Positions 34,296 to 44,431 of a stretch of 64,000 nucleotides of DNA are shown here, in pieces. Origin of the DNA: Nitrospira sp. CG24D. Lineage in GTDB: Bacteria > Nitrospirota > Nitrospiria > Nitrospirales > Nitrospiraceae. The stretch's first letter is position 1, and the number at the start of each line of letters is the position of its first letter. Position numbers and translations under genes: made by a program. The stretch lies in contig NEWQ02000023.1 in assembly GCA_002869855.2 (NCBI GenBank), forward strand, positions 2,921 to 66,920, given 5' to 3'. A model generated the notes under the pieces. The model saw nothing but the letters and a program-made list of their open reading frames with translations, did no database searches and had not been told where the DNA came from.

Positions 34296-37229
34296 CTAGT
34301 GCGCAGCCATGGCGAGAGCCGTCGGCACGGTGGCTCCGCTCCCGTCTTTGAACCCCGCCTCCAACATGAAGACTCGGGCCTCTTCTACCTGCCCCTGCTG
34401 TGTGAGCCACTCCCTGATCCGCTCCGCGCGGTGTTGCGCCAGAAGACGCAGCATCCCCTCCTCGATCGTAATCGCCTGGAGTAAACGTGTCTTCATATCA
34501 CTCACTGAAGGCGGCGGGGCGTCCGGCTGACCCGCTGCCGGAGGGAATTGCATGGCATACCAGGCCGCCGTCAGCCGTGATTCATCCTCCAGTGAGAGCA
34601 CAGGTACAGGCTCTTTGCCTGACGGCTTGCCGGTCTCCTCGAGTGCGAGTTGACGCAACCGCTCAATGAACTGATCTTCGGCCAGCACCCGCGCATCCAC
34701 CTGCTTATCGGCCATGCCAGCCACATCCAGCGACAAAGCCGGACGTTCCGTCAGCACGGTCACAAGCGTCGTCAGCTTCTTTGTTTCGCTCTCAGTCAAA
34801 TCGCTCCGGCCGGGAGGAAACTCAATGGCGTGCAGCTCCTCCCCGCTGCCTCCGACGAGCGAACCAATCAGGGCAAACGGCGAGGTCACCGCTTTTCCTA
34901 AGAGTGTGAGCACAGTATTGAGCAGAACCCGGCCATATTTAAAATCCGGATCTTTGAGATTCCCGCGCACCGGCAGATCGATCGCAATCTGGCCTTTCCG
35001 ATCCTTGAGCAGCGCGATAACCAGGGGAACCGGCAGTGAGGTGGCATCGGAACTCTCGGTCTTCTCTCCAAAGCCCAACTGATCGATGAGCACCTTGTTC
35101 TCCGCCTCCAGCTCATGTTGCGACAACTTGTACGCCAGATCCAGAAAAAGCTTCCCCTTCCGGATGGAATAGCCCACATACTTCCCGCTATAGGGACCCG
35201 CCGTGGTTAGATCGATATTGTCGAACTTCACCGAAATATCCGTGAACGCATCCTCGCTGAGCGGATTGATCTTGCCCACAATCCGCAATGGCGCCACGCG
35301 ACCCAGCTTGCCTGACAAATCAACGTCGGCTTTCGCCACTTGCTTCGATGACAAACCTTTCACCGTCCCTGTCAATTCTTCGAGCCCTGTCCGCACTGTC
35401 GGCACAATGGAGTCGTCCTGAAAGGTAACGGCGCCCTTCATCAGCTTCACCGTCTTGATGGTAATCGCTGGTGCCGGTTGTGACTTCCCTGAAGGCTGGC
35501 TGGGCGCTGAAGCCGGCTTCGCCTCAGTCTCCTTCTGGGCTTTGACAAGGTGCGCCAGATTCATCGTGCCATCGGACTGCACCGCCAATTGAACACGGAG
35601 CCGGTCAAGACCGACCTCCTCCAACGCCACCGTCGTGGGATCGACGGTCAGAGCGATCTCCTTCAGAAGAAGATGCTTCCAGGAGGCAAACGGCAACCCC
35701 TCCTCCCGGTTCACCAGCGCCAGCGATTTCACGCCCAGGTTTCCCCGGAAGGTCATCAGCGGAGCGTTCGGGTGCTCGACCGCCAGGTGAAAGGATCCAT
35801 CGATATCCAGCGAACCGTCGTCGATTCCGACGCGAGTCGCCTGCTCCAGATAGGGTTCGAACGGCGCCAATCCCAAATTCTTCAGTGCCAGCGTGAAGTC
35901 CGCCTGAAAGGGCGACACTACTATCTGACCATCCAGCGTGAACGTGCCGGTGTCATTGATGGTCTGGGCGACGGTAAGTGGGATCGGACCTTTGATCGGC
36001 CAGGCCAGATCATGCGACCGCGCAGAATTCACAACGACCTTGGCCTGCATGGTGGAAGGAAGAGAACGATCCTCAAACCGAATCGTATGATTCTTGATCT
36101 GCACTTCTTTCACCGCCACCGACCAGGGAGAGGTATCCTTAGTCGATTCTTTAGACGAGGCTGCAGGAGTAGACTTCCCGGCCTCCGCCCCGCTCTCGAC
36201 AGGCGCAAAGAGCGCTTGGAGATTCAGGCTTTTATCGGGATTCAGCCAGACCCGGTCCGACGAATTCGCCAGACTGATCGAGGCGATCGACACCTTGCGT
36301 TGCCGCAGATCCACCTGAATGCCGTCGATTCCAAAGGATGGGATTGAGATCACCGGATCCACATCCCCTTTTTCAACCAAACAGACATCCGCAAGGTGCA
36401 GAAAAGCCTCCGAGACAATGAACTCCATCGGAGCCGACCCCATATCAAATCGATACGGCACCTTCGCCTCGATAGTACCGCTGGGGATGTCGAAATTGAA
36501 TTGGCCCTGCACATACTGAAAGATGGTCGGTATCTTGACTCCGCTCAAGGCCAGCGTGCCCTCAGAGCGGATCGGCTCCAAGTTGATGGTGCCTTTCCAG
36601 TCCAGCACTTCCCCTTTGCCCAATTCCGCGGCAAACGAATAGGTATTGTCTCCACCCGGCTTGGTATGAAAGTTCCTCAGCACGATTCCGATCGGCACAA
36701 TGTCGATGGCCACCGGCCGGGGTTTGGACTCGTCTCGAAACTCCACAATGCCCTGAGCAATCTCAAACGCCCCGATCTGCACGGCAGGAATCGCTCCCGG
36801 CTGCTCCGGCGTCTTGGCAGGAGGCGGCTGATCCCCCGGCACATCCTGGGGAACCAGATCGAGCAAGTTCAGATGGCCGTTTGGCGCTACTTTCACTGCC
36901 ACATAAGGCATTGTCAGACGGATGGCATCAAACACATAGGCCAGACGGAATAGCGAGACCGCCTGGAAATTAACGAAGAATTCCTCAAACCCGACCATGG
37001 GCGTCTGATCAGTCTCACGAATTTCCAATCCGGCTATCCGTAAGGACAATTCAAAGGGATTGACGGCCACCTCTCTCACCACCACCGGATGACGGATGGT
37101 TTCCGACACTTTCGGCACGCCGTAGGTGGTAATGAGGTACGGAAGCAGGAGAAATCCGACAAGAGTATAGAGCAGCAGCGCACCGCAGCAGATGATGGCG
37201 AGTGGAAGAGGACGGAAGATTCTACGCAT
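34296..37229 (-). CDS. DUF748 (AsmA-like) domain protein
   Basis: 977 aa; N-terminal TM; LPVPLVIALLKDRKGQIAIDLPVRGNLKDPDFKYGRVLL typical of DUF748. Confidence 0.92.
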   Translation of the reverse strand: MRRIFRPLPLAIICCGALLLYTLVGFLLLPYLITTYGVPKVSETIRHPVVVREVAVNPFELSLRIAGLEIRETDQTPMVGFEEFFVNFQAVSLFRLAYVFDAIRLTMPYVAVKVAPNGHLNLLDLVPQDVPGDQPPPAKTPEQPGAIPAVQIGAFEIAQGIVEFRDESKPRPVAIDIVPIGIVLRNFHTKPGGDNTYSFAAELGKGEVLDWKGTINLEPIRSEGTLALSGVKIPTIFQYVQGQFNFDIPSGTIEAKVPYRFDMGSAPMEFIVSEAFLHLADVCLVEKGDVDPVISIPSFGIDGIQVDLRQRKVSIASISLANSSDRVWLNPDKSLNLQALFAPVESGAEAGKSTPAASSKESTKDTSPWSVAVKEVQIKNHTIRFEDRSLPSTMQAKVVVNSARSHDLAWPIKGPIPLTVAQTINDTGTFTLDGQIVVSPFQADFTLALKNLGLAPFEPYLEQATRVGIDDGSLDIDGSFHLAVEHPNAPLMTFRGNLGVKSLALVNREEGLPFASWKHLLLKEIALTVDPTTVALEEVGLDRLRVQLAVQSDGTMNLAHLVKAQKETEAKPASAPSQPSGKSQPAPAITIKTVKLMKGAVTFQDDSIVPTVRTGLEELTGTVKGLSSKQVAKADVDLSGKLGRVAPLRIVGKINPLSEDAFTDISVKFDNIDLTTAGPYSGKYVGYSIRKGKLFLDLAYKLSQHELEAENKVLIDQLGFGEKTESSDATSLPVPLVIALLKDRKGQIAIDLPVRGNLKDPDFKYGRVLLNTVLTLLGKAVTSPFALIGSLVGGSGEELHAIEFPPGRSDLTESETKKLTTLVTVLTERPALSLDVAGMADKQVDARVLAEDQFIERLRQLALEETGKPSGKEPVPVLSLEDESRLTAAWYAMQFPPAAGQPDAPPPSVSDMKTRLLQAITIEEGMLRLLAQHRAERIREWLTQQGQVEEARVFMLEAGFKDGSGATVPTALAMAAH

Positions 37230-37245
37230 GAATGGCCGACCAAAA

Positions 37246-37322
<77 letters not shown>

Positions 37323-37603
37323 GCAGAATATCAGGAATCTGTGGCACTTCGTTGAGAAGACCTCAAATAGGACCATCGCAACACGATTATCGCGCGGCAA
37401 GTGTTATGCTTTTCACCTCCATCCGTCAAGTGTTGAGGCTCCTCTGAACGGCAATCAGCCGATGCCCCCCTTAAGAAGGGTTTCAGGCGCTTGCCTTTGA
37501 CATTGATCCAACAGAGTACATAGACTAACCGCCTCAGTTGAACCGAATGCAGTTCACACTCGACCTACCGGACAATGGCGGACGCTCTGGCAAGGAGATT
37601 CTC

Positions 37604-40600
37604 ATGACGAGACCGCACCCGGTCGAAGTCCTGGGCAGGTCGCAGTTTTTCCTCTTGTCGCTGCTCATCATCCTCATGAGCGTGCCTGCCACCGTTACGC
37701 GCGCGACGGAAACGGCACCCCGCCTCTTAGCCGGCCACAGCAGTGAAGTCTTGGCGGTCGCATATTCACCAGACGGACGCCTGGTCGCATCGGCCGGAAC
37801 CGATCAAATCATTCGCCTATGGGAAGCCGAGACCGGACGCGATGTGCGCGTGCTCCGCGGCCACGTCGGCTCCATTCATGCCCTGGCCTTTTCACCGAAT
37901 AGCAAAGTCCTGGCCTCAGGCAGCGCTGATACCTCCATTCGTATCTGGGACGTCGACAGCGGACAAGAACTGAAGGCTGTCACGACGAGCTTTGGAGCCG
38001 TCCGATCCGTCACCTTTTCCAAAGACGGCAAGATGATCGCAACGGGCGGCAACGACGGAAGCTTTCGTCTGTGGGAGGCCGGCTCAGGAAAGGAACTGAA
38101 GTCCGTTAGAGGGGCCTTCGGCGTCGTCTATTCGATTGCCATTTCGCCGGATGGCAAGCTACTCGCCACCGGCACCAGCGACATGCAGATTCACCTGTGG
38201 GACCTGGCGACGGCGCAGCGCCGCAGCGTCCTCACCGGCCATACCGGCGCTGTTCGAAGCCTCGCGTTTTCTCCGAGCGCCTCCCTCATGGCCAGCGGCT
38301 CATCCGACGGTACTATTCGCCTGTGGGATCTGGAAACAGGACAGGAACATCTCTCCCTGAGCGGCCACAAAGGGGACGTGAATACGATTGCCTTCACAGG
38401 CGACGGGCGTTCCCTGGTTTCAGGAGGCGCCGACGGAACGCTGCGTGTCTGGGATGTGGGCACCGGCAATGAGCGCTATCCACTGAGCGGACATAAGGGC
38501 CCGGTCTGGTCGATTGCCTTGTCTCCCGATGGCACCGTCTTGGTTTCCGGTGGCCGGGATCGGGCGGTTAAACTCCAACCGGTCGTGCCCGCCGCCGTGA
38601 CCGCCACACTGCATGACAAGATCAAACGGCGCGGGAATGACATAGGCGCTCCACCCTCTCCTCCGCCCCTTCCGGAGACTGAACTGGCCATTCACCCGAT
38701 GGAAGTCCGCGCGGGCGGTGCGGTGACCTTCACACTCACCGCACGGAATAAAGGGAAGGGACCGCTCTACCGCTTCCAGGCAAAAACGAAGAGCGCCGAC
38801 CCGGTGCTCGATGGCCACCTCTTCTATTTTGGAAAACTCGACGGTGGTCAGTCCGCAGAAGATACCGTCACGATTCAAATTCCCTCCGACCACCCGGACG
38901 GCGATATCCCGGTTGGCTTGGTCTTCGAAGAATATAATAGCTATGTGCCGGAGCCGCTGAAGGCGATCCTGGCGCTCAAAGGACTCCCCCGTCCGCGATT
39001 TGCCTATACCGTGCAAATCCTCGACGACGGGTCAGGCACGTCGGTCGGAAACGGCGACGGACGCATCCAAAAAGGCGAAGCCGTCGATGTCCTTCTGACC
39101 ATCAAGAACGTCGGAGCCACCGTGGCCCAGCACACCACCGTCGATCTGTCCGTGCCGCCCACCCAGCACCTGCGACTCGGCAAGGGCCAGCTCGATCTCG
39201 GCGTACTGAAACCGGACGAAACCAAGCAAGCCCGAGTCAATCTGTTCGTCGGGCGCGACATCAAGGACGACCAACTCCCCCTCCGCCTTTTTATCCGCGA
39301 GCGGAGTGTCAACAGTTCCCTGGATGAGACCGTCAAGATGGCGATCGATCACCGGATCGCGCCGCAGGTCGTGGCCACGAATAAGCTCGTGACCATCGGC
39401 CAGGCCGCCGCGAAAATCCATAGCGGCGCGGGAGCGGAAACCAGCGTCATCGCCTCAGCCGTAAAAGACCAAGCCCTGGCAGCGACCGGCGAACTGAACG
39501 AGTGGTATCGCGTGCAAATCTCCGGCAACGAGACCGGCTGGATCGCCAAACGCGATGTGCTAGAGACTCCCTTGCAAGCCAAGGGGGAAATTCCGATACC
39601 CACGATCAGCGGAGCTCCCGTAGTCAAACTGTTCCAGAACGCGCCGCCCGTGATCGCACTGGCCACCCCCAGCGACGGCGTGGACGTCAACACCGATCGC
39701 CTCAGCATCACCGGCGCCGCTGCCAGCGAACGGGGCGTCGCTCGCGTCGAGATTCGTGTGAACGGACAGGTCGTGACCCAGCGGGAGAGTCGCGGGATCA
39801 CCGTGAAGCCCGGTGAATCCGCGATCCAGACGAACCTCGAATTCACCGAGCGCGTGGTCTTGCACGAAGGAAAGAATCAGATCGTCATCACCGCCGTCGA
39901 TCACGAGAATCTTTCAGCCAGCCGCACCCTCACCGTGAACCGGGTCGTGGACCGCGGCAAGATTTGGGGGGTCGTGATCGGGATTTCTCAATATAAAGGC
40001 GTGCAACCGCTCCGCTACGCCGACAAAGATGCCCTCGCGTTTTACGAATATTTGACGCAACACATCGGCGTACCCAAAGACCAGATCACCCTGCTCCTGA
40101 ACGACCATGCCACGCTGATGGCCCTCAAGCGGACGCTCGGCACAGAACTCAAGCGGAAGGCAGGAGAAAAAGATACCGTGATCGTCTATTATGCCGGCCA
40201 CGGTGCGCCGGAAGCGGACGCCTCGGCCGGGGACGACGACGGGCTCGAGAAATACATCGTCCCCTACGACGCCGATCCCCGCGATCTCTATTCCACGGGA
40301 TTGCCGATGCGTGAAGTTGAAACGATTTTCCAACGCCTGACCCCGGAACGGATCATCTTCATTTCAGATTCTTGCTATAGCGGCGCCACAGCCGGCCGGA
40401 CATTTGCGACGGCGTCACGCCGCGCCGTCGTCTCTGAAACGTTTCTCTCCCGTCTCTCAAAAGGCAAAGGCCGCGTCGTGCTGACCGCGAGCAAGGCGAG
40501 CGAAGTGAGCGAAGAACGGGAAGACCTGGGTCACGGCGTCTTCACCTACTACCTCCTCGAAGGATTGAAGGGCAAAGCCGATGCCGACAAAGACGGGATC

Positions 40601-40723
40601 GTCACCGTGGATGAAGCCTATAGCTACGTCTCAAAGAAAGTTCCTGAAGCGACCGGCCAAAACCAGCATCCGGTTAAAAAGGGAGAGGTCGAGGGTCAGC
40701 TGGTCCTCGGCCAAGTGCACTAA
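37604..40723 (+). CDS. WD40-repeat/caspase-family (peptidase C14) exported protein with SH3-like and EF-hand-like segments
   Basis: Seven WD40 blades; VIGISQYKGVQPLRYADKDA; catalytic H in VYYAGHG and C in ISDSCYSG; DADKDGIVTVDEA EF-hand-like loop. Confidence 0.94.
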   Translation: MTRPHPVEVLGRSQFFLLSLLIILMSVPATVTRATETAPRLLAGHSSEVLAVAYSPDGRLVASAGTDQIIRLWEAETGRDVRVLRGHVGSIHALAFSPNSKVLASGSADTSIRIWDVDSGQELKAVTTSFGAVRSVTFSKDGKMIATGGNDGSFRLWEAGSGKELKSVRGAFGVVYSIAISPDGKLLATGTSDMQIHLWDLATAQRRSVLTGHTGAVRSLAFSPSASLMASGSSDGTIRLWDLETGQEHLSLSGHKGDVNTIAFTGDGRSLVSGGADGTLRVWDVGTGNERYPLSGHKGPVWSIALSPDGTVLVSGGRDRAVKLQPVVPAAVTATLHDKIKRRGNDIGAPPSPPPLPETELAIHPMEVRAGGAVTFTLTARNKGKGPLYRFQAKTKSADPVLDGHLFYFGKLDGGQSAEDTVTIQIPSDHPDGDIPVGLVFEEYNSYVPEPLKAILALKGLPRPRFAYTVQILDDGSGTSVGNGDGRIQKGEAVDVLLTIKNVGATVAQHTTVDLSVPPTQHLRLGKGQLDLGVLKPDETKQARVNLFVGRDIKDDQLPLRLFIRERSVNSSLDETVKMAIDHRIAPQVVATNKLVTIGQAAAKIHSGAGAETSVIASAVKDQALAATGELNEWYRVQISGNETGWIAKRDVLETPLQAKGEIPIPTISGAPVVKLFQNAPPVIALATPSDGVDVNTDRLSITGAAASERGVARVEIRVNGQVVTQRESRGITVKPGESAIQTNLEFTERVVLHEGKNQIVITAVDHENLSASRTLTVNRVVDRGKIWGVVIGISQYKGVQPLRYADKDALAFYEYLTQHIGVPKDQITLLLNDHATLMALKRTLGTELKRKAGEKDTVIVYYAGHGAPEADASAGDDDGLEKYIVPYDADPRDLYSTGLPMREVETIFQRLTPERIIFISDSCYSGATAGRTFATASRRAVVSETFLSRLSKGKGRVVLTASKASEVSEEREDLGHGVFTYYLLEGLKGKADADKDGIVTVDEAYSYVSKKVPEATGQNQHPVKKGEVEGQLVLGQVH

Positions 40724-40755
40724 TAAAAAGTTTGACTGTTACCAATGGAGGAATC

Positions 40756-41790
40756 ATGAGGCCATCATCATATTATCGTCTTCATTCTCTGCTGATTGCA
40801 TCGCTCGCCATGACGTTCGCCGGATGTGCCGACTCTCTCCAACCCTCAAAGATCGGCTCGTATGCGCTCAAACAGGACACCGTACAATCCATACCGCCCA
40901 GAATCTACGTCGCCAACGAAAGCACCAACGACGTCAGCGTCATCGACGCCACCACCTTTCAACCGGTCGGCACTATCCCCTCTCTGAACCACTCGACCCA
41001 CGATCTGGCGGTCAGCCGGGACGGCCGCCGACTCTATGCATCGAACCTGGCCTCCGGCCGTGTTTCGGTCATCGATACGGTCAAGCGTGAGACCATCGCC
41101 TCCATTTATACCGGCGACCGATGCCATGTCGTGGCTCTCAGCAACGACGACTCGCAACTCTGGGTCGCCAACATCGGCGAAAATACCATTTCGATCATCG
41201 ACACCAAGACCTTTAGAATTCTGGGAACGATCCCGGTGGGCAAAGGACCGACCGGGCTTACCTTCTCTCACGACGGCCGGTTCGCCTTCGTGAGCGGCCA
41301 GGGGGATAAGACCGTCGGTGTCGTGGACACGGCCTCGCATCAAATCGTGAAATCGATTCCCGTCGGCGCCAACCCTCACTTCATGGTTGTCGCCCGAGAC
41401 GGGCACGTGTGGGGCGTGAACACCGGACAAAACGACGTCTACGTGCTGGATCCGGAGACTCATGAGAAAGTCGGAAGTTTCGTCGTCGGCGATAAGCCGC
41501 AGCAGATTGCCTTCGCCTACAAAGGGACCACCGGCCCGTTGGCCTATGTGACGGTCGGGAGCCTGAACAAGGTCATCGGACTGGCGGGCGATCCGAAAGA
41601 ACTCAAGATCGTCGATGAAATCGCAGTCGGCGAAGGGCCCAACGGCATCTGGTCCAATCAGGAAGGCACACGGCTCTTTGTCGCCCATGACAAGGGAAAC
41701 GAAATCCGCGTCATCGACACCGGCACGGGGCAGACGATCGCGACGGTTCCAGTGGGACGGAAACCCATTCGGGTAGTTGTGTCACGATAA
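40756..41790 (+). CDS. YncE-like beta-propeller lipoprotein
   Basis: Lipobox TFAGC; repeated IYVANESTNDVSVIDATTFQPVGTIP-type blades. Confidence 0.9.
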   Translation: MRPSSYYRLHSLLIASLAMTFAGCADSLQPSKIGSYALKQDTVQSIPPRIYVANESTNDVSVIDATTFQPVGTIPSLNHSTHDLAVSRDGRRLYASNLASGRVSVIDTVKRETIASIYTGDRCHVVALSNDDSQLWVANIGENTISIIDTKTFRILGTIPVGKGPTGLTFSHDGRFAFVSGQGDKTVGVVDTASHQIVKSIPVGANPHFMVVARDGHVWGVNTGQNDVYVLDPETHEKVGSFVVGDKPQQIAFAYKGTTGPLAYVTVGSLNKVIGLAGDPKELKIVDEIAVGEGPNGIWSNQEGTRLFVAHDKGNEIRVIDTGTGQTIATVPVGRKPIRVVVSR

Positions 41791-41839
41791 CCAATCGAAC
41801 CACGATCGATTCGAACATATACAAGAAGGAGTCACGGTC

Positions 41840-42475
41840 ATGACCCTAGGACACGTATCGGCAACCACCACAATTCTGAGCCTCAGCCTCAGCCTCACTC
41901 TAACCCTACCCGTACACGCGCAAAACGCGCCGGTCGGGAACGCCACGAATGCGATCGGTGAACTCGTGATCGTGCGCACCGACGGCGTGCAGCAACGATT
42001 GCAGGGAAAGGGCAACGTCCCGCTCTATGAAGGCGACGTCGTCAAGACCGACAGTAGCAGCCAGGCCATGATCGAATTCGTCGACGGCGTCACGGTGGCA
42101 CTGAATGAAAACACCAGCTTCAAGCTGCTCTCCCGTTGGGAAAAGGATATGCCCGTCGTCCGGATTCTCCGTCTGAAGCAAGGCGAAGTCTGGGCCAAGA
42201 CGAATGGCGGGCCCAAGCGATTTGAAGTCGAAACGCCGGTCGCCACCGCCGCGGTGAAAGAAACCGAGTTCAACCTGAAAGTCCAGGATGACGGGCAGAG
42301 CATCCTCACCGTGATTGAAGGTGTCGTGTCATTCGGCACGCCCTTCGGCACCTGCCCGATCAGAACCGACACCATCAGCTACGGCGTGCGGGGGAAGAAA
42401 TGCACCAAGCCGGCGGCCGCGGATGCGAAGGCGGCCAAATCATGGACGGAGGCGTTGCGAAGTCCTGCGAAGTAA
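41840..42475 (+). CDS. FecR-domain exported protein
   Basis: Signal peptide; PLYEGDVVKTDSSSQAMIEFVDGVTVALNENTSFKL; VETPVATAAVKETEFNL. Confidence 0.9.
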   Translation: MTLGHVSATTTILSLSLSLTLTLPVHAQNAPVGNATNAIGELVIVRTDGVQQRLQGKGNVPLYEGDVVKTDSSSQAMIEFVDGVTVALNENTSFKLLSRWEKDMPVVRILRLKQGEVWAKTNGGPKRFEVETPVATAAVKETEFNLKVQDDGQSILTVIEGVVSFGTPFGTCPIRTDTISYGVRGKKCTKPAAADAKAAKSWTEALRSPAK

Positions 42476-42557
42476 TGAGATGAACCTTTCGTAGCCTTCG
42501 CTCGACTCATGACCAGAGCAGTGCGCGACGACGGTAAACATTCGCGAAGGAGACAAC

Positions 42558-43643
42558 ATGAGACGGGCACGGAGAGGGACAGTCCTGATTGCTACAGGAG
42601 CCTTCATGGCATTGGCCATCGTTGCCATAAGCCAGGTGTGGGCCGAAGAAACCAGCCCTCCGGTTCCGGCTGAAACCGACGTCCAGTCGCGTGGATTCAG
42701 TCTGCCAAACATCAATGTACCGCCGCCGCCCCCGTCCATGCAGCCGCTCACGGTGCGCACCACCGGAGAAGGCAACGGAAGAGTGACGTTTCCTCCTGCC
42801 AATGCCTGCCCTCCCGGTTGCGGAGCAAACTATCCCAAAGGAACTCCGGTGGTTATCGCAGCAATACCGGCCCCCGGCTCGACCTTTGCCGGTTGGGGTG
42901 GTGATTGCCGCGGGACGGCACCTTGTACGCTCACGATGGACCGGGCCAAAACCGTTGAGGCCAAGTTCAATAAAATCCAGGTTCCGAACGCCGCCGCACC
43001 GACTCAGTGGATGCAGTGGAGCCTGGCGGCGGCTGGAGCCGCACGGCAGGAAGCGGTGAAGTGGTTGAAAGGCGCGACGATTGATGGGGCCATATGCAAA
43101 ATCAACTTGGGTCAGGTGTATGCGACCCCTGGGGTATTGAAGAGCCGATATATTTTTAGCGGCCAGATTAAACAAGCCTTGCAACAGGCCGGCGCTCCGG
43201 ACAATGTCGCGCAGAATTGGGATGCTGCATTTACGACCTCCTGGGATACCTGGTCGACGCAGGTCAACATTCCCTACCCAGGATTGCCCTGGTATCCGAC
43301 CTTCTTAGCGTGGCCGGCAGGAACGATTGCCCACCCAACGCCGAGTGTGCCTTCTCCCCTCTCCGCCTTAGTCTCTCCCGGAATGGCAGCGATGTCTCCG
43401 CCACGTCTTGCCGGCACCATTCAGACAAAGATCGGAACTCCGGCCAATCAGCCTGATGCCAAGGCCGCGATCTCCACCTTTGCCAACGATCTCTCCGCAC
43501 GATTCGGCCTCTGTATGAGAGACTGCCTCATGACGAAGGTCATGGGTTCCGGCCAGGCCTTGATGGGTGATATAGGTAACCCCAGTGCAAAACCAGTTAT
43601 GGGCAATTGTTCCGGAGGAATGATTCTCGTGAATGGGTTTTGA
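42558..43643 (+). CDS. Exported protein with InlB_B-repeat-like (GGWGGDCRG) domain and VQSRGF motif
   Basis: Signal peptide; GNGRVTFPPANACPPGCGANYPKGTPVVIAAIPAPGSTFAGWGGDCRGTAPCTLTMDRAKTVEAKF. Confidence 0.8.
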   Translation: MRRARRGTVLIATGAFMALAIVAISQVWAEETSPPVPAETDVQSRGFSLPNINVPPPPPSMQPLTVRTTGEGNGRVTFPPANACPPGCGANYPKGTPVVIAAIPAPGSTFAGWGGDCRGTAPCTLTMDRAKTVEAKFNKIQVPNAAAPTQWMQWSLAAAGAARQEAVKWLKGATIDGAICKINLGQVYATPGVLKSRYIFSGQIKQALQQAGAPDNVAQNWDAAFTTSWDTWSTQVNIPYPGLPWYPTFLAWPAGTIAHPTPSVPSPLSALVSPGMAAMSPPRLAGTIQTKIGTPANQPDAKAAISTFANDLSARFGLCMRDCLMTKVMGSGQALMGDIGNPSAKPVMGNCSGGMILVNGF

Positions 43644-43772
43644 CTCGGCGTCCCCTGCAACCGAGAACAAGAACGTTCGTCAGAGCGCAGCACCAAATTT
43701 GAGTCATGCCGTTTCACCATCGAGAGACAGGTTGAACTCTAACGTTGTCCGCTCACTCAAGGAGGTGACGCC

Positions 43773-44357
43773 ATGCAACAGAGGTTACAGCCGCTCGTTC
43801 TGTCCAGTGTCTTCGCTCTTACCATCATCACAGCGTTCATGTGGCCCCCCGCTCGCCAATTCGAACCGCTCCTCACGCTGATTTCCCCGTCCGACACCTT
43901 AGCGATGGGCCGATCAGGGCCGCCTCTTGCTGATGATTCCCTGCCGGAAACTCTGACTCCCCGAAACAACCGCTCTCTGCAGGGCAGCTCCATTTTTTTC
44001 ATTGGGATTCTGGAAGCAGCAGGAAACAATAAGGTGCTCATGACGAGTCCGACCGTCGTCAATTCCCTCGATAACGGGCCGGCGCGCGTCATGATCATGG
44101 TTAATGCCCCCAAAGACGGATGGTACATCGTCAACTGCGTGACGGCAGGCCCTGGTGCACGCGCCAATTTGGTAGCCAGTGCACCAACGCCGGTGAATGT
44201 GGCGAGTTGGGACTATCGAAACAGGCCTCCAGGCATGCATCTCTATCCGGCACTCGTAGAACTCAAGGCCGGCGTCCATTATCTTTTCTGGACATTGGAA
44301 GCCGGGTCCGTCGAATTTTTAGAAACGCATATTCTGAAAGCGAAGATCGAAGGGTAG
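43773..44357 (+). CDS. Hypothetical exported protein, distant paralog of the next gene
   Basis: 194 aa; ribosome-binding site ggaggtgacgcc upstream of ATG; C-terminal LKAGVHYLFWTLEAGSVEFLETHI. Confidence 0.7.
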   Translation: MQQRLQPLVLSSVFALTIITAFMWPPARQFEPLLTLISPSDTLAMGRSGPPLADDSLPETLTPRNNRSLQGSSIFFIGILEAAGNNKVLMTSPTVVNSLDNGPARVMIMVNAPKDGWYIVNCVTAGPGARANLVASAPTPVNVASWDYRNRPPGMHLYPALVELKAGVHYLFWTLEAGSVEFLETHILKAKIEG

Positions 44358-44431
44358 GCAGGAATGACCTATCGGATGAAACGAACATCAGGTAAGAGTT
44401 CCTGGTCGAACCGTTCGGATGGAGGGTTGCC

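Noticed and set aside
39700-39810. SERGVA and ESRGITV in the caspase protein as cluster motifs
   Set aside because: They lie inside an Ig-like domain, not in a linker, and do not match the [VI][MQ] start; likely chance.
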